The position numbers and the translations under genes are program-made. A DNA stretch of 45,579 nt from JAOUEE01 sp051011595 (GTDB lineage Bacteria; Actinomycetota; Acidimicrobiia; Acidimicrobiales; SHLQ01), in the NCBI GenBank assembly GCA_051011595.1, contig JBPCTQ010000141.1, positions 1 through 45,579 of the forward strand, read 5' to 3'. Below the pieces are notes generated by a model. It searched no databases, was not told the DNA's origin, and saw only the letters and a program-made list of their open reading frames with translations. Of the stretch, positions 24,866 to 33,380 are shown in pieces. Numbering within the stretch: position 1 is the stretch's first letter; each line of letters opens with the position of its first letter.

Positions 24866-25890
24866 ACGAAGGCCTCCAACTCGAGGACCTCGGCGTGTCG
24901 ATCGACGACACGCCGATCTTGCGCGACATCGGACTCCACGTTCGTCCGGGGCAGATCGTGGTGCTGCTCGGACCGAGCGGCTGCGGGAAGAGCACCCTGT
25001 TGCGCGCCATCGCCGGCCTTCAACCGATCGATCACGGTCGTATTCTGTGGGACGGCGTCGACCTCGCCGCCACAGCGGTCCACCAACGGGGTTTCGGGTT
25101 GATGTTCCAACAGGACGCCCTGTTCCCCCACCGGTCCGTCGGTGGAAACGTGGCCTTCGGGTTGGAGATGCAGGGATCCGGGGCGGACGACGTTGCCGCT
25201 CGTTCTCGTGAGTTGTTGGCGCAGGTCGGGCTACCGGGTTTCGAGCCCCGATCCGTGGCCAGCCTGTCCGGTGGCGAAGCACAACGAGTGGCCCTGGCCC
25301 GTGCCCTGGCGCCGCGCCCGCGGCTGCTGCTGCTCGACGAGCCGCTGGCGTCGCTCGATCGGCTGCTACGCGAGCAGCTGGTTTCCGATCTGGCCCTGCT
25401 TCGCAGTGAGTTGTCGCTCACGGCCGTCCACGTCACCCATGACCGCGACGAGGCCTTTGCTCTGGCCGACCACATCGGGATCATGCGGCAGGGTCGGATT
25501 GTGGCCGCCGGCCCACCCGACGCGTTGTGGGCCGCGCCCCCCACCGAATGGGTCGCTCGCTTTCTCGGACACCACAACGTGGTGCCGGTGCTGGCCGAGG
25601 GCGGTCGGCTGGTCTCCCCGGTCGGCGATCTGGGCCCCACCCCCGACACCCCGGACCAACCCACAGCAGTCCTGCTCCTCGGTGAGTCGGTCCAGATGGT
25701 GGCCGAAGGCCCGGTGGCGGGCACGGTGAAGAGCAGTCGCTTCACGGCACGGGGCTTCGAGTGTGTCGTCGAAGTGGGCGACACCGACTTGGTCGCCACC
25801 GCCGACCACCGCGTCTCTCCGGGAACGAACACACAGCTGGCCATCGACGCCAGCCGCCGCCACCTGCTCTATCCCGACCAGCCCAGATGA
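24859..25890 (+). CDS. thiQ: Thiamine-type ABC transporter ATP-binding protein
   Basis: The 343-residue ABC ATPase has Walker A GPSGCGKST (about residues 36-44), Q-loop FQQDALFPH, signature LSGGEAQRVALARAL, Walker B RLLLLDEPLASLD and switch histidine HVTHDRDEA. After the nucleotide-binding domain (about 230 residues) is an extension of about 110 residues ending in VKSSRFTARGFECVVEVG and VSPGTNTQLAI, resembling a TOBE domain; E. coli ThiQ lacks it. It starts inside the permease gene. Its 3' end overlaps that of thiD on the opposite strand by 22 bases (25869-25890). Confidence 0.92.
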   Translation: MVNEGLQLEDLGVSIDDTPILRDIGLHVRPGQIVVLLGPSGCGKSTLLRAIAGLQPIDHGRILWDGVDLAATAVHQRGFGLMFQQDALFPHRSVGGNVAFGLEMQGSGADDVAARSRELLAQVGLPGFEPRSVASLSGGEAQRVALARALAPRPRLLLLDEPLASLDRLLREQLVSDLALLRSELSLTAVHVTHDRDEAFALADHIGIMRQGRIVAAGPPDALWAAPPTEWVARFLGHHNVVPVLAEGGRLVSPVGDLGPTPDTPDQPTAVLLLGESVQMVAEGPVAGTVKSSRFTARGFECVVEVGDTDLVATADHRVSPGTNTQLAIDASRRHLLYPDQPR

Positions 25891-26666
25891 TCGATGGGGC
25901 CGTGCCCGGCGCCCATCTCCCAGTTCGCGCTGGATGCAATTGCCGCAGTGACAAACGTCTTGGCGCCGTCGAGGGCGGCGTCGAGATCGGCGCCCCGCGC
26001 CAGATTGGAGGCGATCGCGGCAGCCAGGCTGCATCCCGTTCCGTGGTCGTTGGCGGTCTCGATACGTTCCCCGGCCAGTCGTCGCACCGCACCCCGGGAC
26101 CACACCACATCGGTCGACTCCTTCTCGGGGAGCCGGCCGCCCTTCACCACCACCGCTGTCGGGCCCATCGCGCCGAGGCGGGTGGCTGCCGCCTCCATGT
26201 CGGCGACCGACACAACCGGCGAGCCGCCGAGCAACGACGCTTCGTGCAGGTTGGGCGTAACGACCACGGCATGCGGGAAGAGCCGGTCGACGTAGCCACG
26301 GGCCACCTCCTCCTCGAACAGAATTCGGCCGGCGGAATCGACCAGGACCGGATCGACCACGAGGTTGGGCAGCCGTCCTCGGTCGGCCTGTTCGGCCACG
26401 ATGTCGATCACCTCGGTCGATCCCAGCATCCCCGTCTTCACCGCCGCCACCGGTAGGTCGTCGAGAATCATCTGCAGCTGGGCGGCAACCATGGCCGGTT
26501 CGATGAAGGTGGCCGCCAGGGTCTCGGTGGTGTTCTGGGCGGTGACCACGGTGATGACGGTGGCGCCGTGAACCCGGTGGGCGGCGAAGGTGCGCAGGTC
26601 GGCCTGGATGCCGGCTCCCCCTGCGCTGTCCGATCCGGCGATCGTCACCACAACAGGCGGCCTCAT
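25869..26666 (-). CDS. thiD: Hydroxymethylpyrimidine/phosphomethylpyrimidine kinase
   Basis: The 265-residue ribokinase-fold enzyme phosphorylates HMP and HMP-P to HMP-PP for thiamine synthesis. The start VVVTIAGSDSAGGAGIQADL is the family signature. Further motifs are AVKTGMLGS, VVDPVLVDSAG, VTPNLHEASLL and the anion-hole motif DHGTGCSLAAAIASNLA. The start is the ATG whose ATGA overlaps the stop of the GalM-like gene. It is last in a DUF1932-GalM-ThiD string and faces the riboswitch-controlled thiamine transporter tail to tail. I see no riboswitch in front of this string. Confidence 0.94.
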   Translation of the reverse strand: MRPPVVVTIAGSDSAGGAGIQADLRTFAAHRVHGATVITVVTAQNTTETLAATFIEPAMVAAQLQMILDDLPVAAVKTGMLGSTEVIDIVAEQADRGRLPNLVVDPVLVDSAGRILFEEEVARGYVDRLFPHAVVVTPNLHEASLLGGSPVVSVADMEAAATRLGAMGPTAVVVKGGRLPEKESTDVVWSRGAVRRLAGERIETANDHGTGCSLAAAIASNLARGADLDAALDGAKTFVTAAIASSANWEMGAGHGPIDHLGWSG

Positions 26667-27460
26667 CGACCCCACCGGATCTCGAACCATCGACTGAACG
26701 TCTCGTTCGGGGAGACTGCCCGGTCACGACTCTCGGGGCCACTGGTCGGCCGATTGAAGGCGTCGGGACCGTCACTCTGGGGTTCGACGCACAGCGCGTG
26801 GTCAGGCTCGGTGTAGACCACCCAGTGGGTGCAATCCGATCGCAGTTCCAGCTCGACCGCGCCCGGCCAGAAGATGCGAACTGGTTGCTCGACATCCGAG
26901 AAGCAGTCATCCCACGGGCCTTCGAGAGGTTCGATGAGGAGGCCGGTCGGAATGTGGGCGCCATCGCGCTCCATCTGGGAACCAGCCACGAAACCCAGGG
27001 CGGCCTCGGCGCCATCGATGTGGCGACGAAACCACGGATGCCATCCGACCATGACAGGCCACCGGCTCCGGTCGGTGTTGGTCACGGCGATCGTCCACCG
27101 CAGCGCGGCGTCGTCGAGCAGGAAGGTCGACTCGACCCAGCCCGACCACGGCCACGGCTCGCCCAGCTCGAGATCGATTCGATCATCGGCAACCTGCCGC
27201 CACTGGCTGGTGTATCCGAGGCCGTGGATGGCGTGGGATTCGAGCGCAACCGGCAACCGATGTTCGACTCCTTGCCATTGGAAGAGCCCATCACGAACTC
27301 GGCCGGCCCACGGCACCATGGGGTAGCACCCCCATCGCAGGGGGTCGTGGTTCTCGTCACTGGTCACGAGAACCTCATGGCCATCGATCAGCAGCGAGCA
27401 CAGCCGGCCGCCGTGTGCAGTGTCGATACGGGCCTGGGCCCGACTGCTACCGAGCTCCAT
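26663..27460 (-). CDS. Aldose 1-epimerase (galactose mutarotase) family protein
   Basis: The 265-residue beta-sandwich protein has the substrate-binding histidine region SHAIHGLGYTSQW, the second histidine in VGWHPWFRR, and the catalytic glutamate candidate in SPNETFSRWFEIRWG near the C terminus. YPMVPWAGRVRDG is the family N-terminal arginine motif. It interconverts anomers of a hexose or a modified sugar; specificity is not readable. The ATG at 27460 was chosen; a run of GTG codons from 27478 gives an alternative start. It overlaps the DUF1932 gene upstream (14 bases) and thiD downstream (4 bases). Confidence 0.85.
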   Translation of the reverse strand: MELGSSRAQARIDTAHGGRLCSLLIDGHEVLVTSDENHDPLRWGCYPMVPWAGRVRDGLFQWQGVEHRLPVALESHAIHGLGYTSQWRQVADDRIDLELGEPWPWSGWVESTFLLDDAALRWTIAVTNTDRSRWPVMVGWHPWFRRHIDGAEAALGFVAGSQMERDGAHIPTGLLIEPLEGPWDDCFSDVEQPVRIFWPGAVELELRSDCTHWVVYTEPDHALCVEPQSDGPDAFNRPTSGPESRDRAVSPNETFSRWFEIRWGR

Positions 27461-28307
27461 CACCGGGGCCACCACCACCGAGAAGAGTCACGACCTGATC
27501 GACATGCACCTCGGAGGTGTCCTTCAGCGGCGCCAACCGGTCGAAGATCTCCGCTGCGGCGGCCTGAAACCCCCCGGGTAGGCCGACGTCGTCCATGGCG
27601 AGCGCCAGCTGCCGCAGCTCGTCGCCGAACCGCCAGGCCTTGGGGCCGACGGCCGTCGCGGTGAGCTCACTCCGCTCGATCGTGCCGGGTTGGGAGCGAC
27701 TCCACTCGGCGAGCAACACGTCGGCGACACCTTCGGCATCGGCGTAGGCCCGGATGGCCAGCAAGGCGGCACCAACCGCTTTGGTCCAGCTGGCATAGGC
27801 CACCTTCAGCGCCGAAGCCGACCCCACCCCACCGTCGATGGCAACGACCTCCAGGGGAGATCCGGACAACGCCGCGGCCACAAGCTCGTGGTCGGGGCCG
27901 CTGACGAACAACCGGGTGGTGTCGGGTGACCACGCCGGGGGACCGACGATGCCGCCATCGACAACCGTGGCCCCAGCCTCGGCGAGCACGCCAGCAATCG
28001 TTCGCGCCGTCGACGGAGCAATGGCGTTGGCTTCGACGTAGCAGCCGTCGAAGCCCAGGCCGGCCACACTCCGAGCAACCGCCTCGGCCGCACCTGGGGG
28101 ACACACCGACACGATGACGTCACTCTCGGCCACCAGCTGATCGAGAGCCGGCACGTCACGGGCGCCGGCCGCGTGAGCCCGTTGACGGGTCTCAGAACCG
28201 CGCCCGGCGCTGCACCAGAGGACCTCGTGGCCGGTCGCCGCCAGGCAGGCGACGACCGACGATCCCATGGCCCCTGGGTGCAGCACCCCCCACTTCCTCG
28301 CGCTCAT
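27447..28307 (-). CDS. NAD(P)-binding oxidoreductase with DUF1932 domain (6-phosphogluconate dehydrogenase-like)
   Basis: The 286-residue protein has an N-terminal Rossmann domain of the beta-hydroxyacid dehydrogenase type (GVLHPGAMGSSVVACLAATGHEV, G-x-x-GxxG). A helical C-terminal domain begins after DGGVGSASALKVAYASWTKA, where K matches the catalytic lysine region of the superfamily (GxxxxxKxxxN-like), and carries the DUF1932 pattern. EANAIAPSTARTI and DGGIVGPPA are superfamily motifs 2 and 3. Substrate unknown. First gene of the overlapping trio with GalM-like and ThiD; the I78-like gene ends 43 bases upstream on the same strand. Confidence 0.85.
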   Translation of the reverse strand: MSARKWGVLHPGAMGSSVVACLAATGHEVLWCSAGRGSETRQRAHAAGARDVPALDQLVAESDVIVSVCPPGAAEAVARSVAGLGFDGCYVEANAIAPSTARTIAGVLAEAGATVVDGGIVGPPAWSPDTTRLFVSGPDHELVAAALSGSPLEVVAIDGGVGSASALKVAYASWTKAVGAALLAIRAYADAEGVADVLLAEWSRSQPGTIERSELTATAVGPKAWRFGDELRQLALAMDDVGLPGGFQAAAAEIFDRLAPLKDTSEVHVDQVVTLLGGGGPGDGAR

Positions 28308-28350
28308 GGCTGCCGAGGTTAGTGGGGGGTTGGGCCCGGAACAGGCGGTG

Positions 28351-28719
28351 TCAGCCCACCGTGGCGACAGTCACCACGCCGTCGTCGATCTCCACGGTGA
28401 TACGACTGGTCACGAAATCGAGCGTGAGCGCGAACACCTCGTCGTCGACTCGACCGACCCGGTAGATGACACCCTTTTCCTCGGCCAGAGCCTCGGCTTC
28501 GGCTGGGGTCAAGCCGATGTAGTCATCGACGATCGGGGTGGGGCCGGCGTCTCCGCCGTTGAGGCGGCCGCCGCCGGTGTCGGTGGTGACCGAGGTGCCC
28601 GGCACGGGGTCATCAGTAGCCGCTTGGTCGCCGTCGCTGCTGCAGCCGATGGCCACCGGCCCCAGCAACAGGGCCAAGGGCAGGGCGGAACGGACAATTC
28701 GAGTGGTCAAGGTGGTCAT
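28351..28719 (-). CDS. I78-like (potato-inhibitor-type) small lipoprotein
   Basis: The 122-residue protein has a signal peptide and lipobox (GPVAIGC, lipidated C26), a 40-residue Asp/Gly/Thr-rich linker, and a C-terminal domain of about 55 residues: DDYIGLTPAEAEALAEEKG, YRVGRVDDEVFALTLDF, then RITVEIDDGVVTVATVG. The order (YxGL, helix, R-x-hydrophobic strand, TxDF, R-hydrophobic strands, V-x-x-V-x-x-G end) matches the peptidase inhibitor I78 family, which blocks serine peptidases. It would sit on the outer face of the membrane. GGAG is three bases before the ATG. It follows the GGDEF-EAL gene by 52 bases. Confidence 0.7.
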   Translation of the reverse strand: MTTLTTRIVRSALPLALLLGPVAIGCSSDGDQAATDDPVPGTSVTTDTGGGRLNGGDAGPTPIVDDYIGLTPAEAEALAEEKGVIYRVGRVDDEVFALTLDFVTSRITVEIDDGVVTVATVG

Positions 28720-28771
28720 GTTCTCCGGTACCTCCATGGGTTCGGACAGTACTTCGACGATCCGAGACCGG

Positions 28772-31690
28772 TCACTGGTTCCGCGAGAAGCTGGATTCTT
28801 CGCTCCACGCCTCGTCGATGGGAATTGGAGGCGGCAGCGATTCGGGCCACGCCAGGGCCTCCACCGCCCCCGCGGAACCCGGGCGGGCGAAGAGGAAACC
28901 CTGCACCAACTCACAATCGAGCTCTCGGAGCCGAGCCAGCTGATCTTCGTTCTCGACTCCCTCGGCGACCACCTCGAGATCGAGGCTCCGACCCAACGCC
29001 AGCACCATGGCCACAATCGACGAATCGATGCCCTCGTCAGACTCGAGCTCGCCCATGAAGCTGCGGTCGATCTTGACCACATCGGCCGGGAAACGACGCA
29101 GATAGGTGAGCGACGAATAGCCGGTGCCGAAGTCGTCGATGGCGATTCGGACACCGAGGTCGCGGAGGTCGCGGAGCGTCGCGCACGCATGATCGAGGTC
29201 TTCGAGCAGCACCGTCTCGGTGATCTCCAGGATCAGCAGCTCGGGGTTGGCGCCGGTGCTCTCGAGTATGCCGGTCACGGTGTCGACACAATCCGGATCG
29301 GCCAGCTCACGCCCGGACAGATTCACCGACATACGAAGCGGCGACTCCGGGTGGGCCTGTTCCCAGGCCGCCATCTGCTCGCACGCCGTGCGCAAGACCT
29401 GTCGACCGAGGCCCAGGATGAGGCCACTCTCTTCGGCCACCGGAATGAAATCGGCCGGCGAGACCAGACCGTGCTCGGGGCGATCCCACCGGGCCAGGGC
29501 TTCCACGCCGACCACTTGATCGTTGGCCAGACTCAGGATCGGTTGGAACTGGCAGAACAACTCGTCGGTGTCGAGGGCTCGTCGGAGCGCGTTCTCGATC
29601 TCGTGACGAGAACGAATACGTTCCCGCATCTCCTCGTCGAACACCTCGACCCGGTCGCGGCCGCCCTGCTTGGCCCGATACATGGCCACGTCGGCATTGC
29701 CGAGCATGTCCTCGGCCGAGATCCTGCCATCGTCACTGACCACCACACCCATGCTGACCGAGGTGAAGGTCTCCTCCCCTTCGAGCACGAAGGGGCGCAC
29801 CATGCTGTCACCGATGCGGTTGGCGACGATCATCATGTCGTCGGCGTCGCGCAGACCGCGCGCCAACACCACGAACTCGTCGCCACCGAAACGAGCCACC
29901 ACATCACTCGGTCGCACGCACTCACGCAGCCGCTGGGCCACGCCCCGCAGCAGCTCGTCACCAGCTTGATGACCAAGGGTGTCGTTCACAGTTTTGAACC
30001 GGTCGACGTCGAGGAACAACAGACCCACCGGCCGACCGCCGGCGATGGTGTCGTCGAGCGAGCGCTGGAGCTCGCGGGCCATCACGTCGCGGTTGGGCAG
30101 ACCGGTGAGGGTGTCATGGGTGGCCTGGAATTCGAGCCGTCGCTCGAAGGCAATACGCTCGCTGATGTCACGAACGATCACCGTGTAGGTCCAGGTCGGA
30201 CCATCATCGATCCGGCTCACCGACACCAGAGCCGGGAACTTCGATCCGTCCTTTCGTGACGCCACCGCAGTGACGGTGCCGGTGTCGTCTTGTTCGGCGC
30301 CCAGGATGATGGGGGTTTCGGCCTGTTCGTCGGTTGGTTCGTACCATTCGAGCAGGCGATCGGCCGGCGTCCCCATGAGTGAGTCCGCGTGGTAGCCGAA
30401 CATCTTCTCGGCCGCCGCGTTGAACTCCAGAATTCGAGCGTCGCTGTCGACGTGCATGATGCCGTCGGCCGCGTGATCGAGGATGGCTCGGATCCGACTC
30501 TCGGACTCGCGCAATCTCCGGTTCGAAACCTGCAGCTCCGAGGTTCGTTCCGCTTCGTGACCGGCGATGTCCACCAAGGCGTCGGTCATGCTGTTGAACG
30601 CGGTGGCGAGCGTGCCCAGCTCATCGTTTCTCTTCACTGCCGCCCGAGTACTGAGATCTCCACTCGAGACGGCGGTGGCGGTGTCGGTCAGCTCCACGAT
30701 GGGCCGGGTGATCGTTCGCGCCGCGATCCACGAGAGGGCGAAGACCGTCAGCGCGGCCACGATGAGCGCGCCGATCACGATGTCACGGAACCGGTCGGCT
30801 CCGGCGAGCGCCTCCGAGCTGTCGACCTTCACGACCAAGCCCCAGCCGGCCGTGTCGATGCGGCGCGTCGCGGCGAACACCGGGACACCACGGGAGTCCT
30901 CGATGTCGGTGAACTGGGTGTCCTCACCCCCCACCGAGCGCGACAACAGGTTCTCGCTGTCGCCGGCGGGGACAACGGATTCGAAGGCAAGGTCTCCCGA
31001 GACCGGGGCATCGACCACCAGCTGGGCATTCCCGCGCCCGTCACGAACGGCCAGCAGGACCTCGGTCGATTCGCCGAGACCACGGAACTCCTCGGCCATC
31101 TCCGCCATCGGCGTCATGTCGGTCTCCACCACCACGGTGGCCAAGGCTTGACCCTCGACGAACACGGGAGCGTGGGCCAGGCTCGAGAGCCCTCCACTGC
31201 GACCAGGAATCAGATGGCCGATGCGTTGGTTGCGGGCGACCGATTCGAGGGCGCCCATGTCCACCAACCGGGCCGACGATGCCTCGGTGGTGACGATCAA
31301 GTCGAGGTCCTCGTCCAGGACGGAGACGGACAGGACGGGCCATCTCACCAGCGACAACGCCCGCAATCGCATCGCCGACAGGTTGGTCGCCGACGGATCC
31401 TCGCCGTACGCGGTCACCGCTGCCTGCAGGACTCCGTCGCCGCTGATGTCCGTGACGCGAGTGAGGTCCTCGGTCACGTAGACGTCGAGCTGATCCTGCA
31501 GCCCATCGGCGGAGCTGGCCACACGGGTGCTGGTGTCCTCGGTGAGGGCGTCACGCTGGGTCTGATAGGCGACGAAACCCAGCGCGCTCAGCGGGAGTAG
31601 CGACAGGACCACAAAGGCGGCGAGCAGGCGCGCCCGAACCGGCACGAGCCAGCGGCGACGTGGAGGTTCGGTCTCGGATGGCACTGACAC
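28772..31690 (-). CDS. Cache-HAMP-PAS-GGDEF-EAL c-di-GMP enzyme
   Basis: About 972 residues: one transmembrane helix (ARLLAAFVVLSLLPLSALGFVAYQT), an extracytoplasmic double-Cache-like sensor of about 270 residues, a second helix (DIVIGALIVAALTVFALSWIAA), HAMP (ITRPIVELTDTATAVSSGDL), PAS (RIRAILDHAADGIMHVD), GGDEF (RFGGDEFVV, GGDEF at 602-606) and EAL (E730-A-L, SVNLSGRE, EITET, DDFGTGYSS, KIDRSF, AEGVE). Both catalytic sets look intact. The start is uncertain: GTG 31690 (GAGGGA upstream) was chosen; GTG 31765 or TTG 31786, the latter six bases after the DUF1501 stop, are possible. It appears to be the third gene of the DUF1800-DUF1501 operon. Confidence 0.92.
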   Translation of the reverse strand: MSVPSETEPPRRRWLVPVRARLLAAFVVLSLLPLSALGFVAYQTQRDALTEDTSTRVASSADGLQDQLDVYVTEDLTRVTDISGDGVLQAAVTAYGEDPSATNLSAMRLRALSLVRWPVLSVSVLDEDLDLIVTTEASSARLVDMGALESVARNQRIGHLIPGRSGGLSSLAHAPVFVEGQALATVVVETDMTPMAEMAEEFRGLGESTEVLLAVRDGRGNAQLVVDAPVSGDLAFESVVPAGDSENLLSRSVGGEDTQFTDIEDSRGVPVFAATRRIDTAGWGLVVKVDSSEALAGADRFRDIVIGALIVAALTVFALSWIAARTITRPIVELTDTATAVSSGDLSTRAAVKRNDELGTLATAFNSMTDALVDIAGHEAERTSELQVSNRRLRESESRIRAILDHAADGIMHVDSDARILEFNAAAEKMFGYHADSLMGTPADRLLEWYEPTDEQAETPIILGAEQDDTGTVTAVASRKDGSKFPALVSVSRIDDGPTWTYTVIVRDISERIAFERRLEFQATHDTLTGLPNRDVMARELQRSLDDTIAGGRPVGLLFLDVDRFKTVNDTLGHQAGDELLRGVAQRLRECVRPSDVVARFGGDEFVVLARGLRDADDMMIVANRIGDSMVRPFVLEGEETFTSVSMGVVVSDDGRISAEDMLGNADVAMYRAKQGGRDRVEVFDEEMRERIRSRHEIENALRRALDTDELFCQFQPILSLANDQVVGVEALARWDRPEHGLVSPADFIPVAEESGLILGLGRQVLRTACEQMAAWEQAHPESPLRMSVNLSGRELADPDCVDTVTGILESTGANPELLILEITETVLLEDLDHACATLRDLRDLGVRIAIDDFGTGYSSLTYLRRFPADVVKIDRSFMGELESDEGIDSSIVAMVLALGRSLDLEVVAEGVENEDQLARLRELDCELVQGFLFARPGSAGAVEALAWPESLPPPIPIDEAWSEESSFSRNQ

Positions 31691-31792
31691 GAATGAGGCG
31701 TCCCTCGAAGACCCGGGCGGCCTTCTCACCTGCCTATCGGCGCGGACTGCGTCGGTTGTGAGCACCGTCGCGCCGCCCCGGGCCAAGCCCGA

Positions 31793-33373
31793 TCAGGCCG
31801 GCTGGCGGGGCCGCAGCAGGCGTCGAAGTTGGTCTCGACCAGCTCCGTCGGGACGGCGCAGGCGGCTGTCCGAGCTGATGAGCCCCTTGCGGTACGCATC
31901 GAGCTCCGACGTCGCGGTCGGCGCCGTGATCGGCGCATCCAGCGGTCGACGAGGCGGCGTCTCGCTGCCGAGGCGGGGCGGGGCCCCGGGGTCGGGCGGC
32001 AACGATGTCACGGCATCGGGTTCGACCGAAGAGGAGGACACGACGACCCACTGGCCGTTCTGCCACACGACCTGTTGTTCGTGGGTACCCGGATCGATCT
32101 GGACACCGCCCGATCCCCGAGGACCGAAGATGTCGAGTGTCTCGTAGTTGCCGCCCAGAATCTGGTTCGAGTCGGCCTGGAGCCATTGTTCCAACACCGT
32201 GGCGTACACCGACCGGAAGTCGACCGATGTGGCCAGGTCGCCTCGTTCGGTCAGGTTGGTGAGGCTGGGGTGCTCGCCGAAGAATCCGCCAGAAACCTCA
32301 CCGCCGATGAAGAACAAGGACCCCGCCGAACCATGATCGGTACCGTTGGAGTCGTTGGCCTCGGCGCGACGGCCGAACTCGCTGAACGTCATCACCGTGG
32401 TGCGAGACCGCTGGGCAGGGCTGAGGTCATTGAAGAAGGTCTGGAGCCCGAGGTCGAGCTCGGCCAACCGATCGGCATGATCGCCGGCCTGGTCATCGTG
32501 GGTGTCGAAACCCGAATACCCCACGTTGACCACCCGGGCACCGAGGTTGAGGTTGATCAATCGGGCCGCCAACTTGAGATCGGCCACCAGACCGTCCTGC
32601 TGGATGGTTGGGGTGTAGATCGGCTCGACGACCTGTGCGGTATCGATGGACTCGGCGAAGACATCGGCGATGAGATCACCGAGGGCACCGTTCCCGGACC
32701 CTCCGACGGCGTAGTCCTGGATGGCGTCGAACACCAGGGTCTCGTACAGATTCGTCTGATCGGCACCGAAGAGATCTCCCCGTCGGGGCAGGCCCACGGC
32801 CATGGAGTTGTCGCCGATGAGGTGCAAGGGCACCCCTTGATCGCCGACCGAGATGCCGGACAGTGCGCCGGGCACGCCATCGAGATAGCGGCCGGCCCAG
32901 CCCGAGAGGGTTCCCGGCTGCGATGAACCGGTCATCCACTGGGCAAGTGAGCTGAAGTGCGAGTGGTCGTCGGCCAGGTTGCCGACACCGTGCACGATGG
33001 CGACATCACCCTGGTTCCACCGTTGCTTGAGGTAGCTCAGTGACGGATGGAGCCCGAAGCCGCCGCCGATGGGCAGTGTCTGGTTGCCCGGGATGGCGAG
33101 CGAGCCGCGCAGGTCGTGGTAGGCGGGTTTGTTGGTGGGGACAACCGTGTTGAGGGTGTCATTGCCCCCGCCCATCATGATCAACACGAGGATTCGGTCG
33201 TTGGCGCCGAACGCCCCGGCCTGGGCCAGGTCTCCCAGCATCGGGGGCACAGCCATGGCGCCCGCGGTCGCGGCGGCCGCCTGCAGGAAGCGGCGGCGGC
33301 TCAGCGCATCGGCCGTGACGGCCGGACGGCACAGGGCCTGGTAGGCGGAATCGAAATCAGAACGTCGGGACAT
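31793..33373 (-). CDS. DUF1501 family protein with twin-arginine signal
   Basis: The 526-residue protein has an N-terminal Tat motif SRRRFLQAA followed by a hydrophobic A-rich stretch (ATAGAMAVPPML), so it should be exported folded. The core carries the DUF1501 hallmarks ILVLIMMGGGNDTLNTVVP, GLHPSLSYLK, VAIVHGVGN, DDHSHFSSLAQWM, VNVGYSGFDTHDDQ and VMTFSEFGRRAEANDSNGTDHGSA; the fold is related to alkaline phosphatase/sulfatase enzymes. The tail (about 75 residues) is Pro/Ser-rich and disordered. It begins seven bases after the DUF1800 gene stop, the usual pairing for these families, whose joint function is unknown. Confidence 0.92.
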   Translation of the reverse strand: MSRRSDFDSAYQALCRPAVTADALSRRRFLQAAAATAGAMAVPPMLGDLAQAGAFGANDRILVLIMMGGGNDTLNTVVPTNKPAYHDLRGSLAIPGNQTLPIGGGFGLHPSLSYLKQRWNQGDVAIVHGVGNLADDHSHFSSLAQWMTGSSQPGTLSGWAGRYLDGVPGALSGISVGDQGVPLHLIGDNSMAVGLPRRGDLFGADQTNLYETLVFDAIQDYAVGGSGNGALGDLIADVFAESIDTAQVVEPIYTPTIQQDGLVADLKLAARLINLNLGARVVNVGYSGFDTHDDQAGDHADRLAELDLGLQTFFNDLSPAQRSRTTVMTFSEFGRRAEANDSNGTDHGSAGSLFFIGGEVSGGFFGEHPSLTNLTERGDLATSVDFRSVYATVLEQWLQADSNQILGGNYETLDIFGPRGSGGVQIDPGTHEQQVVWQNGQWVVVSSSSVEPDAVTSLPPDPGAPPRLGSETPPRRPLDAPITAPTATSELDAYRKGLISSDSRLRRPDGAGRDQLRRLLRPRQPA

Positions 33374-33380
33374 GGCGATC

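Noticed and set aside
28538..30259. 573-codon plus-strand open frame opposite the I78-like and GGDEF-EAL genes
   Set aside because: The minus strand encodes intact GGDEF, EAL and lipoprotein motifs; the plus frame shows none.
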